DNA of 64,000 nt from Butyrivibrio sp. M55 (GCF_900116865.1 NZ_FPCD01000011.1:37868-101867), one strand, 5' to 3'. Positions 17,598 to 27,645 are shown, counted from the first letter of the stretch. Numbers and translations are program-made. The notes: generated from the letters alone by a model not told the origin.

Positions 17598-18809
17598 ATG
17601 AGTAAAGAATTAATGGATGCCCTTGACCTCTTGGAGAAGGAGAAGAACATCAGCAAGGATTCTCTGTTTGATGCTATTGAGAATTCTCTTGTCACAGCCT
17701 GCAAGAATAATTTCGGAAAGGCTGAGAACATCAGGGTAGAAGTTGACAGAGAGAACTGTGATTTCAAGTGCTATGCTGAGAAAACAGTTGTTGAAACTGC
17801 AGATGATGTTATGGATCCTATGCTTGAAATCTCTCTTGATGATGCCAAGAAGATCAGCAAGAAGAGCAAGGTTGATGATATTGTCAATGTTCCGCTCAAT
17901 TCCAAAGAGTTCGGCCGTATTGCTACTCAGAATGCCAAGAACGTAATTCTTCAGAAGATCCGTGAAGAAGAGCGTGGTGCTATATATAACGAGTATTACA
18001 AGAAAGAGCATGATATCGTTACCGGTGTTATTCAGAGATATGTCGGAAAGAATATCAGCATCAATCTTGGTCGTGCGGATGCTATTCTCAATGAGAACGA
18101 GCAGGTTGAGAGCGAGGCTAAATCAGGTTTCTACAAACCTACATCAAGAATCAGACTTTATGTCCTCGAAGTTAAGAATGGTTCAAAGGGACCCAGAATT
18201 CTTGTTTCAAGAACTCATCCCGATCTTGTAAAGAGACTTTTTGAGCAGGAAGTTGCAGAGATTCAGGATGGAACAGTAGAGATCAAGAGTATCGCAAGAG
18301 AAGCAGGAAGCCGTACAAAGATCGCCGTATACTCAAACAATCCGAATGTTGATGCTGTAGGTGCTTGCGTAGGTGTCAACGGAGCAAGAGTCAATCTTAT
18401 CGTAGATGAGCTTAACGGCGAGAAGATAGATGTTATCAACTGGGACGAGAACCCCGGTAACCTCATTCAGAATGCTCTTTCACCCGCAAAGATCGTTGCC
18501 GTATTTGCCGATCCCGATGAGAAGAGTGCTAAGGTAGTCGTTCCCGATTATCAGCTTTCACTTGCAATCGGTAAGGAAGGTCAGAATGCAAGACTTGCAG
18601 CAAGACTTACAGGTTACAAGATCGATATAAAGAGCGAAACACAGGCTAAGGATGCTCCCGGATTCCGTATGGAAGATTATCTTGATGATGAAGAAGATTA
18701 CGATGAGGAGTATGAAGAAGGCGAGATCGAAGAAGTAGACGACGCCGATATTGAAGAAGCAGAAGATGCTGAAATTGAAGTAGAAGAGGACACTGACGCA
18801 GAGGAATAA
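17598..18809 (+). CDS. nusA: Transcription termination/antitermination factor NusA
   Basis: 403 residues. An N-terminal RNA-polymerase-binding domain, an S1 domain (about 135-200, containing GVIQRYVGKNISINLGRADA), and two KH domains (GACVGVNGARVNLIVDELNG, LAIGKEGQNARLAARLTGYK). The start is the ATG at 17598 after AAGGAG; an upstream in-frame TTG at 17568 lies inside rimP and is not used. The C-terminal 45 residues are almost purely acidic (DDEEDYDEEYEEGEIEE and onward), a tail variant seen in some Firmicutes in place of the acidic repeats of Proteobacteria. Confidence 0.95.
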   Translation: MSKELMDALDLLEKEKNISKDSLFDAIENSLVTACKNNFGKAENIRVEVDRENCDFKCYAEKTVVETADDVMDPMLEISLDDAKKISKKSKVDDIVNVPLNSKEFGRIATQNAKNVILQKIREEERGAIYNEYYKKEHDIVTGVIQRYVGKNISINLGRADAILNENEQVESEAKSGFYKPTSRIRLYVLEVKNGSKGPRILVSRTHPDLVKRLFEQEVAEIQDGTVEIKSIAREAGSRTKIAVYSNNPNVDAVGACVGVNGARVNLIVDELNGEKIDVINWDENPGNLIQNALSPAKIVAVFADPDEKSAKVVVPDYQLSLAIGKEGQNARLAARLTGYKIDIKSETQAKDAPGFRMEDYLDDEEDYDEEYEEGEIEEVDDADIEEAEDAEIEVEEDTDAEE

Positions 18810-18810
18810 G

Positions 18811-19071
18811 ATGCAGAAGAAAATTCCAACAAGAAAGTGTGTAGGCTGCGGAGAGATGCGTGACAAGAAGGACATGATAAGAGTTATCAAGACCCCCGAA
18901 GGTGAGATATGTCTTGATGTCACAGGCAGGGCGAATGGAAGAGGCGCATATATATGTAACAGTGCCGAATGTCTAAAAAAAGCAGTTAAGAACAGGGGAC
19001 TTGAGAAATCTTTGAAAGCTCAGATTCCCGGAGACATACTTGAGCAGATGAATAAGGAGCTCGGAGAGTAA
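18811..19071 (+). CDS. ylxR: YlxR (DUF448) RNA-binding protein, RnpM family
   Basis: 86 residues. It opens KIPTRKCVGCGEMRDKKDMIRV, the DUF448 signature, and has GRANGRGAYICNSAECL in the second half. In Bacillus the family member is reported as an RNase P modulator. It starts one base after the nusA stop, so it is translationally coupled. Confidence 0.9.
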   Translation: MQKKIPTRKCVGCGEMRDKKDMIRVIKTPEGEICLDVTGRANGRGAYICNSAECLKKAVKNRGLEKSLKAQIPGDILEQMNKELGE

Positions 19072-19072
19072 A

Positions 19073-19384
19073 TTGGATAGTAAAAAGATTTATTCTTTGC
19101 TTGGCCTTAGTGCAAGGGCCGGGAAATTAAAGAGCGGAGAGTTTTCCGTATTGGATGCGATCCGCAGCGGCAAAGCATGTGCCGTGATAGTGAGTGAAGA
19201 TGCTTCTGATAACACAAAGAAGCAGTTCAAAGATAAATGTAGTTATTATAATGTGCCTATTGCTTTTTTTGGAGACATGGAGAGCCTCGGGCATGCAGTT
19301 GGTAAAGGAGTTCGAACAAGCCTTGTCATCACCGACAAAGGGCTGGCGCAATCGCTTTTAAAGAACTTACTACAAGAAGATTAG
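19073..19384 (+). CDS. ylxQ: YlxQ, L7Ae/L30e-family RNA-binding protein
   Basis: 103 residues. LLGLSARAGKLKSGEFSVLD is the typical N-terminus and ACAVIVSEDASDNTKKQF matches the L7Ae core, a fold that binds kink-turn RNA. The start is a TTG at 19073 with GGAGAG five bases upstream, one base after the ylxR stop. Lies between ylxR and infB as in most Firmicutes. Confidence 0.88.
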   Translation: MDSKKIYSLLGLSARAGKLKSGEFSVLDAIRSGKACAVIVSEDASDNTKKQFKDKCSYYNVPIAFFGDMESLGHAVGKGVRTSLVITDKGLAQSLLKNLLQED

Positions 19385-19399
19385 TTGGAGGAAATGTGA

Positions 19400-22279
19400 A
19401 TGGCAAAAATTAAGATATCTGAACTTGCAACAGAGCTTGGGTGTGAAGGAAAAGCACTGCTTAGCTTTTTGCAGGAAAAGGGAATAGAGGCGAAGCGTTC
19501 GAACAGCTCGATTGATGACAATGAGGCGGAAATTGCAAGAAAGCATTTCGGCAAAAAGAGTGCAAATGATGCACCCTCCAATGCCAATAAGGAAGCTAAG
19601 CCTGCTAAGACAGACGCATCTGCAAAAGGAGCGTCCGATCAGAGTGCTTCAGGTGATGCACCTAAGAAAAAGAAAAAGATCATAATGGTTACAAATGCCG
19701 GAAATTCCAAGATGGGCGGCTATCAGAACCAGAATAACAATAATGCGGGAAATAACAACCAGAGACGTGACAACAGAAATTCCGGCAATCAGAACAACAG
19801 AAGAGGAACTTTTGCTCAGTCACAGAATGTTTATCATCCCATCAAGCCTTTAACTGCACCTTCTCAGCTTGAGAGCTACGGAAACAGTTCTATTCCCAAG
19901 ACTCCGGTTCAGAAGCAGGCATCTGCCAAGCAGGAAGCTCCCGCAAAGCAGGAGACACAGGCTGTTAAGCCTAAGGAGACTGCTGTTGAGAATAAGCAGC
20001 CGGTAAAGGCACCCGTTAAGGAGAAAACAGAAAGACCCGCAGAGAGAAATGTGGCTCCTGCACAGAACAATAACAGAAACGGTGCCGACAGAAGAGATAA
20101 CAGAAACGGCAACGATTTCGGAAGAGATAACAGAGGTCCTCGTCAGAACGGAGACAGAAACTCATTCCAGAACAGAAACGGTGCTCAGGGCGGACCCAGA
20201 AACAACAATGCTCAGGGTAACGGTCCACGCAGGGACAACAATAACGGAAACAATGCTCAGAACGGTAAGTTCAGGGGCAAGGGCGACAACAATAAGTTTG
20301 CCGGAAATAAGTTTGATAAGGGCGCAAGAGGCGGATTTGCCGATGCACCTCAGAAAGAAAATTCAGGTCGCAGAGACGACGAGAGAAGAAGAATCGGTCA
20401 GGAAAAGGATAAGAGAAATAAGAAGGATCTTGCTTACGAGCAGGAAGAGATGATGCCGAGAAGTAAGAGAGTCGGCAGATTCATCAAGCCTGAAGTTAAG
20501 AAGGTTGAAGAGCCTGAAGAGCAGATCAAGGTTATCTCAATTCCCGAGAAGGTTTCCATCAAGGAACTTGCCGAGAAGATGAAGATGCAGCCTTCAGTAA
20601 TCATCAAGAAGCTCTTTATGGCAGGTCAGATTTCTACCGTTAATACAGAGCTTACTTATGAAGAGGCTGAGAATATAGCTATCGAATATGACATCATTTG
20701 TGAGAAGGAGATTCCCGTTGATATTATCGAGGAGCTTCTTAAAGAGGATGAGGACGCAGAAGAGACACTTAAGAAGAGACCTCCTGTTGTCTGCGTAATG
20801 GGTCACGTTGACCATGGTAAGACTTCACTTCTTGATGCTATTCGTAAGACAAGCGTTACAGATAGAGAGGCAGGCGGTATCACACAGAGAATCGGTGCTT
20901 ACACTGTATCTGTAAATGATCAGAAGATCACATTCCTTGATACTCCCGGTCACGAAGCATTCACTGCAATGCGTATGAGAGGTGCTACATCAACAGATAT
21001 CGCAGTTCTTGTAGTTGCTGCCGATGACGGTGTAATGCCACAGACTGTTGAGGCTATCAACCATGCCAAGGCAGCCGAAGTTGAGATTATTGTAGCAGTT
21101 AATAAGATAGATAAGCCTAATGCAAATATCGATAAGGTTAAGCAGGAAATGACTGAATATGGCCTTATCTCAACAGATTGGGGCGGAACAACAGAATTTG
21201 TTCCTGTTTCAGCCAAGTCCGGAGAGGGAATTGAGACACTTCTTGAGACTATCATTCTTACAGCGGATATTCTCGAGCTCAAGGCTAATCCTGACAGAGA
21301 AGCAAGAGGTCTCGTACTTGAGGCAAGACTTGATAAGGGTCGCGGACCTGTTGCAAACGTACTTGTTCAGAAGGGTACACTTCATGTTGGGGACTTTATT
21401 TCAGCCGGTGCAAGCTCAGGTAAGGTTAGAGCGATGGTTGACGATAAGGGCAACAAGCTCAAGGAAGCACTTCCTTCACAGCCTGTTGAGATCCTTGGTC
21501 TTTCAGATGTTCCCAACGCAGGTGAAGTATTCCTCGGACATGAGACTGACAAGCAGGCTAAGCAGTATGCCAACACATACCTTCAGCAGCACAAGAAAGA
21601 CCTCATTGAAGAGACAAAGGCTAAGATGTCACTTGATGATCTGTATTCAAAGATTGAGGAAGGCAGACTTCAGGAACTCAATATCATCATCAAGGCAGAC
21701 GTTCAGGGTAGCGTAGAGGCACTTAAGCAGAGTCTCCTTAAGCTTTCAAATGAGGAAGTTGTCGTTAAGGTTATTCACGGCGGTGTTGGTGCCATCAATG
21801 AGTCTGACGTAACTCTTGCTGCAGCTTCAAGTGCTATTATCATCGGATTTGACGTTCGTCCCGATGCGACAGCAAAGAGCATGGCAGAGCACGAAGGCGT
21901 AGAGATCAAGCTTTACAAGGTTATCTACCAGGCAATCGAAGAGATTGAATTTGCTATGAAGGGTATGCTTGCGCCTATCTTCGAAGAGAGAGTTACCGGA
22001 CATGCCGAAGTCAGACAGATATTCAAGGCTTCTAAGGTTGGAAATATCGCAGGTTCCTTCGTTAAGGACGGTATCATTAAGAAAAATTGCAAGGTTCGTA
22101 TTTCCAGAGAGGGTGAGCAGATCTTCGAAGGTGATCTTGCATCCCTTAAGAGATTCAAGGACGATGTCAAGGAAGTTAAGGAAGGCTTCGAGTGCGGTCT
22201 TGTATTTGACGGCTTTGATCAGATTCACGAAGGTGATCTTGTAGAAGCTTACGAGATGGTGGAAGTACCCAGAACCTAA
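19400..22279 (+). CDS. infB: Translation initiation factor IF-2
   Basis: 959 residues. GTPase that places initiator tRNA on the ribosome. An N-terminal IF2N module ([20 protein letters not shown]) is followed by a low-complexity linker of about 250 residues rich in Asn, Arg, Gln and Gly (residues about 110-350). A second IF2N module ([20 protein letters not shown]) comes next. The G domain starts with [10 protein letters not shown] near residue 468, has DTPGHEAF, and NKID for guanine specificity. Domains II to IV complete the protein. Strongly codon-biased. Confidence 0.97.
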   Translation: MAKIKISELATELGCEGKALLSFLQEKGIEAKRSNSSIDDNEAEIARKHFGKKSANDAPSNANKEAKPAKTDASAKGASDQSASGDAPKKKKKIIMVTNAGNSKMGGYQNQNNNNAGNNNQRRDNRNSGNQNNRRGTFAQSQNVYHPIKPLTAPSQLESYGNSSIPKTPVQKQASAKQEAPAKQETQAVKPKETAVENKQPVKAPVKEKTERPAERNVAPAQNNNRNGADRRDNRNGNDFGRDNRGPRQNGDRNSFQNRNGAQGGPRNNNAQGNGPRRDNNNGNNAQNGKFRGKGDNNKFAGNKFDKGARGGFADAPQKENSGRRDDERRRIGQEKDKRNKKDLAYEQEEMMPRSKRVGRFIKPEVKKVEEPEEQIKVISIPEKVSIKELAEKMKMQPSVIIKKLFMAGQISTVNTELTYEEAENIAIEYDIICEKEIPVDIIEELLKEDEDAEETLKKRPPVVCVMGHVDHGKTSLLDAIRKTSVTDREAGGITQRIGAYTVSVNDQKITFLDTPGHEAFTAMRMRGATSTDIAVLVVAADDGVMPQTVEAINHAKAAEVEIIVAVNKIDKPNANIDKVKQEMTEYGLISTDWGGTTEFVPVSAKSGEGIETLLETIILTADILELKANPDREARGLVLEARLDKGRGPVANVLVQKGTLHVGDFISAGASSGKVRAMVDDKGNKLKEALPSQPVEILGLSDVPNAGEVFLGHETDKQAKQYANTYLQQHKKDLIEETKAKMSLDDLYSKIEEGRLQELNIIIKADVQGSVEALKQSLLKLSNEEVVVKVIHGGVGAINESDVTLAAASSAIIIGFDVRPDATAKSMAEHEGVEIKLYKVIYQAIEEIEFAMKGMLAPIFEERVTGHAEVRQIFKASKVGNIAGSFVKDGIIKKNCKVRISREGEQIFEGDLASLKRFKDDVKEVKEGFECGLVFDGFDQIHEGDLVEAYEMVEVPRT

Positions 22280-22290
22280 GAAAGGTAAAA

Positions 22291-22686
22291 ATGCGAAAGA
22301 ACAGCAATAAAAATAAAAGAATAAACGGTGAGGTTCAGAAAGTTATATCCGAAGCTATCAGATATAGCAAAGATCCCAGAATCAGCCCCATGACATCCGT
22401 AATGGATGTTGAAGTTGCTCCGGACCTTAAGACATGTAAGGTCTGGGTAACCGTAATGGGAAATGATGAGGACAGGGAGAGAACCGAAGCCGGACTTAAA
22501 AGCGCAGCGGGATATATCAGAAGTACTCTGGCAAAAGAGCTCAATATGAGATATACGCCCGAACTTCGCTTTATCATGGATGACTCCATTGAATATGCAA
22601 TCAATATGTCCAAGAAGATTGATGAAGTAACAGCAAAGGATAATGAAGCAAAGATTGCTCGCGGAGAGGAAATCGATGAGGATTGA
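22291..22686 (+). CDS. rbfA: Ribosome-binding factor A
   Basis: 131 residues. 30S maturation factor with the KH-like fold: RINGEVQKVISEAIRY, DPRISPMTSVMDVEVAPDLK, and GYIRSTLAKELNMRYTPELR. Its 3' end overlaps the next gene by 11 bases. Confidence 0.95.
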   Translation: MRKNSNKNKRINGEVQKVISEAIRYSKDPRISPMTSVMDVEVAPDLKTCKVWVTVMGNDEDRERTEAGLKSAAGYIRSTLAKELNMRYTPELRFIMDDSIEYAINMSKKIDEVTAKDNEAKIARGEEIDED

Positions 22687-23626
22687 TGATTATTTGACTA
22701 ATGTCGGTACAGTTGGAATCAGCGGACATGTGAGACCTGACGGAGACTGTGTTGGGTCATGTATGAGTATGTATCTTTACCTCAGAAAGAATTATCCGAA
22801 TATCAAGGTGGATGTTTTTCTTGAGAAAATACCTCAGGAGCTTACATTTATCAAAGATTCCGACAAGATAAACAGTGATTTTGTTTCGGAAGTTGAAAGC
22901 TACGATCTGTTTATTGCGCTTGATTGCGGAAAAGAGCGCACAGGTGGAGCGGAGAAGTTTTTTGATGCTGCAAAAAAGACGGTAAATATAGATCATCACA
23001 TCAGCAATCCGGGAACAGGTGATGCAAATTATGTTGTTCCTACAGCAAGTTCTGCTTGTGAGCTTGTTTATGACGTTCTTGATAAAGAGCGCATGGATGT
23101 TGAGATAGCTAAGGCTATTTATACCGGAATGGTTACTGACACGGGAGTCTTCAAATATTCAAACACATCTCCGAAGACAATGGAGATTGCCGCGAAACTC
23201 ATAGCTTACGGTTTTGATTTCGGAAGTCTTATCGACCATGTTTTTTATGAAAAGACTTATCTTCAGAACCAGATACTTGGAAGAGCACTTTTAGAGAGTA
23301 TTCGTCTTCTTGACGGAAGATGTATCGTATCTGTTATCTCTAAGCAGACAATGGATTTCTACGGTGCTGAATCAAGCGATCTTGACGGTATAGTAAGTCA
23401 GATGCTTCTTACCATCGGAGTTGATTGTTCGATTTTTGCTTACGAGCTGGCTCCTTTGGAATATAAGGTCAGCCTTCGCAGTAACGGCGCTGTCGATGTA
23501 GCCAAGGTTGCAGCGATATTTGGCGGCGGTGGCCATCAGAGAGCGGCAGGATGCAGCGTAAACGGAACTTATCATGATGTAATAAACAATATAATGAAAT
23601 ATGTTCAGCATCAGCTTGAAGAGTGA
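22676..23626 (+). CDS. nrnA: DHH-family phosphoesterase, NrnA-like (oligoribonuclease/pAp phosphatase)
   Basis: 316 residues. The start is the ATG at 22676 inside the end of rbfA, with GGAGAGG upstream. A longer frame from 22643 begins within rbfA and lacks support. Motifs: SGHVRPDGDCVGS, LDCGK, DHHISNPGTGDANYV (the DHH motif), and the DHHA1 ending GGGGHQRAAGCS. The family degrades nanoRNAs and pAp. The position between rbfA and truB is conserved in Firmicutes. Confidence 0.9.
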   Translation: MRIDDYLTNVGTVGISGHVRPDGDCVGSCMSMYLYLRKNYPNIKVDVFLEKIPQELTFIKDSDKINSDFVSEVESYDLFIALDCGKERTGGAEKFFDAAKKTVNIDHHISNPGTGDANYVVPTASSACELVYDVLDKERMDVEIAKAIYTGMVTDTGVFKYSNTSPKTMEIAAKLIAYGFDFGSLIDHVFYEKTYLQNQILGRALLESIRLLDGRCIVSVISKQTMDFYGAESSDLDGIVSQMLLTIGVDCSIFAYELAPLEYKVSLRSNGAVDVAKVAAIFGGGGHQRAAGCSVNGTYHDVINNIMKYVQHQLEE

Positions 23627-23645
23627 GAACATATTGTATTTAACG

Positions 23646-23686
23646 AAAAAGGTACCCATAAAGATTACATTTAGGGGTACCTTTTT
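23646..23686 (+). terminator. Strong hairpin terminator between nrnA and truB
   Basis: AAAAAGGTACCC (23646-23657) pairs perfectly with GGGTACCTTTTT (23675-23686). The A and T runs make it look like a terminator on both strands. It lies only 16 bases before the truB start, so truB expression needs read-through or a local promoter. Confidence 0.75.
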
Positions 23687-23702
23687 GAGAGCACGGGAGA
23701 AT

Positions 23703-24662
23703 ATGAAAAGTAATTACAACGGACTTATAAATATCTATAAAGAACCCGGATTTACTTCAAATGACGTGGTTGCAAAGTTAAGAGGAATACTTAAGCAAAA
23801 AAAGATCGGCCATACGGGGACTCTTGATCCTGATGCGGTGGGCGTTCTTGTTGTATGCCTCGGAACGGGCACCAAGCTTGTCGAGATGCTTACAGATCAT
23901 GACAAGGAGTACATTGCCGTCTGCAGGCTCGGAGTAACCACTGATACCCAGGATATGTCAGGAAACATCTTGGAGACATCGGATGTCAAAGTTACAAAAG
24001 AGCAGGTACACGAAGCGGTAAAGGCTTTTATCGGCGATTACGATCAGATTCCTCCCATGTATTCCGCTATCAAGAAAGACGGAAGAAAGCTTTATGAGCT
24101 TGCGAGAGAAGGCATTGAGGTTGAACGTAAACCTAGAAAAGTCCACATATCCGCGATATCGGTTCTTGATGATTCGCATATTGATTCGGACGGTCTTTTC
24201 ACAATAGAAGTTAAGTGCAGCAAGGGAACATATATAAGGACTCTTTGCCATGACATCGGCCTCAGACTCGGATGCGGTGCGGCAATGCAGCATCTTACAA
24301 GAACGAGAGTGGGAGCATTTACTCTTGATACCGCTGTGACCCTTTCTCAGATTGAAAATATGAGGGATGAGGGAACGCTTCCTGAGATCATACAGTCGCC
24401 TGAATATATTTTCAGGGACCTTGATAAAATACATGTGAAAAACGCCGCCAGAACGCTTTTAGAGAACGGAAACAGCTTCAGAAGGAATAATATAGTAAAT
24501 GAAGATCCCGAGGGCGTAAATGACAAAGAATTTGAAAAAGAGATGTTCTCCGAGGGCAATAAGTTCAGAGTATATTCGGAGGACGATGTTTTCTTTGGGA
24601 TATATACATTCAGTGCCAAGACAGGTATGTTTAACGTAGATAAATTCTTTTTTGAAAAATAA
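23703..24662 (+). CDS. truB: tRNA pseudouridine(55) synthase
   Basis: 319 residues. It makes pseudouridine 55 in the T loop of tRNAs. YNGLINIYKEPGFTSNDVV opens it. GHTGTLDPDAVGVLVVCLG holds the catalytic aspartate. CSKGTYIRTLCHDIG is the second core motif. The start is the ATG at 23703 preceded by GGGAG. The longer frame from 23601 would run through the hairpin above and is rejected. Confidence 0.95.
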   Translation: MKSNYNGLINIYKEPGFTSNDVVAKLRGILKQKKIGHTGTLDPDAVGVLVVCLGTGTKLVEMLTDHDKEYIAVCRLGVTTDTQDMSGNILETSDVKVTKEQVHEAVKAFIGDYDQIPPMYSAIKKDGRKLYELAREGIEVERKPRKVHISAISVLDDSHIDSDGLFTIEVKCSKGTYIRTLCHDIGLRLGCGAAMQHLTRTRVGAFTLDTAVTLSQIENMRDEGTLPEIIQSPEYIFRDLDKIHVKNAARTLLENGNSFRRNNIVNEDPEGVNDKEFEKEMFSEGNKFRVYSEDDVFFGIYTFSAKTGMFNVDKFFFEK

Positions 24663-24684
24663 TCGGAACGGATATCGAATCGTA

Positions 24685-25599
24685 ATGAAGATAATAACTG
24701 AACTTGATAAATTGAATATCCGCGAAAAAACTGCGGTCGCAATAGGAAAATTTGACGGTATACATGTGGGACACAAGGAGCTTCTTTCCAAGATTCTTGA
24801 AAAGAAGAAGGATGGGCTTAAGGCAACTGTGTTTACATTTGATCCTTCTCCCGAGGAGTTTTTTGTAGGGCACTCCGTACCTCAGCTTTTTACACGCGAA
24901 GAAAAGCTTAAGGCGTTTCAGGAGCTTGGAGTGGACATTCTTGTGATGTTTCCGCTAAATGATGAGACGGCTGCGACGGATCCTGAGGAGTTTGTCAGAA
25001 GAATACTTGTGGATGAGCTTAATGCCGGTTTTATCGCGGCGGGAAGTGATGTCTCTTTTGGCGATAAGGGAAAAGGCGACAGTAAGCTCCTTGAGCGACT
25101 TGGAAAAGAGCTTTCGTATGAGCTTTGCATTATCGATAAGGTAAAGATCGACGACGAAGAAGTGAGCTCTACAAGAGTCAGAAATGCCGTATCTGACGGG
25201 GATATGGATCTTACCGAGAGGCTTCTTGGAACGAAGTATTCGATCTCGGGAATCGTTGAACACGGAAATCATCTGGGACATACGATTGGCGTGCCTACGG
25301 TGAATATCCTTCCTCCTTCAATGAAACTTCTTCCTCCCTACGGAGTGTATTCAAGTACGGTCAAGATAGGGAAGAATGAGTTCAAAGGAATGACAAATAT
25401 AGGTCGTAAGCCAACGGTTTCGGAAAAAGAAAAGGTTGGCGTTGAGACATATATATATGATTTTGATCGCGATGTGTACGGGGAATATATAGAAGTTGTG
25501 CTCCACAGCTTCGTAAGACCCGAGATAAAGTTTGAAAATATGGAGCAACTGAAATTACAGATTCAGCAAGATATAAAAAATGCAGTGAGGAGTTTTTAA
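24685..25599 (+). CDS. ribF: Bifunctional riboflavin kinase/FAD synthetase
   Basis: 304 residues. The N-terminal nucleotidyltransferase has AVAIGKFDGIHVGH and SSTRVR. The C-terminal riboflavin kinase has GTKYSISGIVEHGNHLGHTIG, PTVNI and MTNIGRKPTV. Together they turn riboflavin into FMN and FAD. The ATG at 24685 gives the usual N-terminus; the ribosome site is weak. It follows truB as in many bacteria. Confidence 0.94.
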   Translation: MKIITELDKLNIREKTAVAIGKFDGIHVGHKELLSKILEKKKDGLKATVFTFDPSPEEFFVGHSVPQLFTREEKLKAFQELGVDILVMFPLNDETAATDPEEFVRRILVDELNAGFIAAGSDVSFGDKGKGDSKLLERLGKELSYELCIIDKVKIDDEEVSSTRVRNAVSDGDMDLTERLLGTKYSISGIVEHGNHLGHTIGVPTVNILPPSMKLLPPYGVYSSTVKIGKNEFKGMTNIGRKPTVSEKEKVGVETYIYDFDRDVYGEYIEVVLHSFVRPEIKFENMEQLKLQIQQDIKNAVRSF

Positions 25600-27159
25600 G
25601 TGAGTATTTTAAATGTTGAGCATCTCACACATGGCTTCGGAGACAGAGCCATTTTTGATGATGTGTCTTTCAGATTGTTAAAGGGTGAGCACATTGGACT
25701 TGTCGGAGCAAACGGCGAGGGAAAGTCCACCTTTATGAATATTATTATCGGAAAACTTATGCCTGATGCCGGAAAGATAGATTGGGCAAAAAATGTGAAA
25801 GTAGGTTATCTTGACCAGCACGCGGAGTTAAAGCAGGGAATGACCATACGTGACGTTCTCGCTTCCGCATATGAGCCGCTTTATGAGATGGAGCGCAGAA
25901 TGAATGAGATCTGCGATGCAATGGCTGAAGCGGATGAAAAGACACTTGAAGAGTATATGGAAGAGCTTGGAACAATTCAGGATCTTCTTACAAATCATGA
26001 TTTTTACCTGATAGATTCCAAGATAGAAGAGGTATCAAGGGCACTTGGCTTTCTTGACCTTGGTCTTGACAGGGATGTAACGGAACTTTCGGGAGGACAG
26101 AGGACAAAGATCCTTCTTGCCAAGCTCCTTCTTGAAAAGCCAGATATCCTCCTTCTTGACGAGCCTACCAACTATCTTGATGCAGAACATATCGTATGGC
26201 TTACAAGATATCTTCAGGACTATGAGAACGCTTTTATCCTCATATCCCATGACATACCGTTCCTTAACAGCGTGGTAAACATAATTTATCACATGGACGG
26301 TCAGACACATTCTCTTGACAGATACGTGGGCGATTACGACAAGTTTATGGAAGTCTATGAGATGAAAAAAGCTCAGAGAGAAGCCGCATATAACAGACAG
26401 CAGCAGGAGATTGCCGACCTCAAGGACTTTGTTGCGAGAAACAAAGCAAGAGTCGCTACCAGAAATATGGCGATGGCAAGGCAGAAGAAGCTCGATAACA
26501 TGGATATAATCGAGATGGTAAAAGAAAAGCCGAAGCCTGAGTTTAATTTCAAGGTTGCAAGGACACCGGGTAAAGTTATATTTGAGACAAAAGACCTTGT
26601 TATAGGCTATGACGATCCTCTTTCATCGCCTCTTAACATAACTATGGAGCGCAATTCAAAGATTGTTCTTACGGGTGCAAACGGAATCGGAAAGACAACT
26701 CTTTTAAAGAGTATTCTCGGTCTTATTCCTGCGCTTGAAGGCTCCGTAGAACTTGGAGAAAACGTTGAGATAGGCTATTTTGAGCAGGAAATGTCACCTG
26801 ATATCGAAACTACATGTATGCAGGAAATCTGGAACGAATTTCCGGGATTTTCGCAGTATGAGGTTCGCTCGGCTCTTGCAAAATGCGGGCTTACGACCAA
26901 GCATATAGAAAGTAAGTGTAAGGTACTTTCCGGAGGAGAGCAGGCTAAAGTAAGACTTTGTAAGCTCATAAACAGGGAATCAAATCTTCTTGTTCTCGAC
27001 GAGCCTACGAACCATCTTGATGTTGATGCAAAGACTGAGCTTAAGAGAGCACTTTCGGAGTACAAGGGCAGCATTTTAATGGTATGCCATGAGCCTGATT
27101 TTTACGATGGGCTTGCCACGGAAGTTTTAGACTGTTCAAAGTGGACAACTCGTCTGTAA
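25600..27159 (+). CDS. ABC-F family ATPase (ribosome-associated, no membrane domain)
   Basis: 519 residues with two ATPase cassettes and no membrane segment. Cassette 1: GANGEGKST, ELSGGQRTKILLAKLL, LLLDEPTNYLD. Cassette 2: GANGIGKTT, LSGGEQAKVRLC, LVLDEPTNHLD. The charged linker of about residues 245-310 is the P-site-tRNA interaction motif region that sorts ABC-F types. The family acts on stalled ribosomes, and some members protect against antibiotics; the subtype cannot be settled here. GTG start with GAGGAG seven bases upstream, immediately after the ribF stop. Confidence 0.9.
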   Translation: MSILNVEHLTHGFGDRAIFDDVSFRLLKGEHIGLVGANGEGKSTFMNIIIGKLMPDAGKIDWAKNVKVGYLDQHAELKQGMTIRDVLASAYEPLYEMERRMNEICDAMAEADEKTLEEYMEELGTIQDLLTNHDFYLIDSKIEEVSRALGFLDLGLDRDVTELSGGQRTKILLAKLLLEKPDILLLDEPTNYLDAEHIVWLTRYLQDYENAFILISHDIPFLNSVVNIIYHMDGQTHSLDRYVGDYDKFMEVYEMKKAQREAAYNRQQQEIADLKDFVARNKARVATRNMAMARQKKLDNMDIIEMVKEKPKPEFNFKVARTPGKVIFETKDLVIGYDDPLSSPLNITMERNSKIVLTGANGIGKTTLLKSILGLIPALEGSVELGENVEIGYFEQEMSPDIETTCMQEIWNEFPGFSQYEVRSALAKCGLTTKHIESKCKVLSGGEQAKVRLCKLINRESNLLVLDEPTNHLDVDAKTELKRALSEYKGSILMVCHEPDFYDGLATEVLDCSKWTTRL

Positions 27160-27171
27160 TCCGATAATGAC

Positions 27172-27200
27172 TTTACATAAAAGAATATATATGCTAATAT
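27172..27200 (+). promoter_or_regulatory. rpsO promoter
   Basis: TTTACA at 27172-27177, a 17-bp spacer, and TAATAT at 27195-27200 with an extended TGC before it. Predicted start near 27207. Confidence 0.8.
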
Positions 27201-27206
27201 AACTTA

Positions 27207-27319
27207 GTTGCCTACCAATCTTAGGCACAGCAACAGAACTACCTATACTCGGATATGGGATACTCCAACCCTTGTCTGTGTATCGGGCGGATTCATAAAA
27301 TATTTTAAGGAGTGAAAAA
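27207..27319 (+). promoter_or_regulatory. Structured rpsO leader, candidate S15 autoregulatory RNA
   Basis: A 113-nt leader with a hairpin formed by TGCCTA and TAGGCA (27209-27227), an outer GTTG/CAAC pair, and a second helix from GATAC/GTATC with GGG/CCC pairing inside (about 27250-27290). It ends at AAGGAG before the rpsO start. Leaders of rpsO are commonly bound by S15 itself, but I cannot match this to a known class by eye. Confidence 0.5.
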
Positions 27320-27586
27320 ATGATCACAAAAGAGAAGAAAACAGAAGTTATCAACAAGTTTGCGAGAAAAGCCGGAGATACAGGTTCACCGGAAGTTCAG
27401 GTTGCAATTCTTACAGAGAGAATTCAGGAGCTCAACGCTCACCTTCAGAAGAACCCTAAGGATCACCACTCAAGAAGAGGTCTTCTTAAGATGGTTGGTC
27501 AGAGACGTAGCCTTCTTGGATACCTTAAGAAGAAGGACATCGAAGCTTACCGTAAGCTTATCGCAGATCTTGGTTTGAGAAAGTAA
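27320..27586 (+). CDS. rpsO: 30S ribosomal protein S15
   Basis: 88 residues, usual length. It binds 16S rRNA early in 30S assembly. [37 protein letters not shown] (as [18 protein letters not shown]) and [10 protein letters not shown] are conserved. It has its own promoter, leader and terminator. Confidence 0.97.
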   Translation: MITKEKKTEVINKFARKAGDTGSPEVQVAILTERIQELNAHLQKNPKDHHSRRGLLKMVGQRRSLLGYLKKKDIEAYRKLIADLGLRK

Positions 27587-27596
27587 TCTGTAAAAC

Positions 27597-27645
27597 AAAA
27601 AGGCGGGATGAGGCTGATGCAAATCGGCTTATTCCGTCTTTATTA
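27597..27645 (+). terminator. rpsO terminator
   Basis: AAAGGCGGGATGAG pairs, with several G-U pairs, with TTATTCCGTCTTT. The 3' arm is followed by a T-rich stretch. Confidence 0.75.

Noticed and set aside
18558..18923. 121-residue minus-strand frame with hydrophobic stretches
   Set aside because: It is the complement of the acidic NusA tail, which always reads as Phe/Leu/Ile-rich on the other strand.
24652..24684. TTG start of ribF inside truB
   Set aside because: The ATG at 24685 matches the normal RibF N-terminus; the extra 11 residues have no support.
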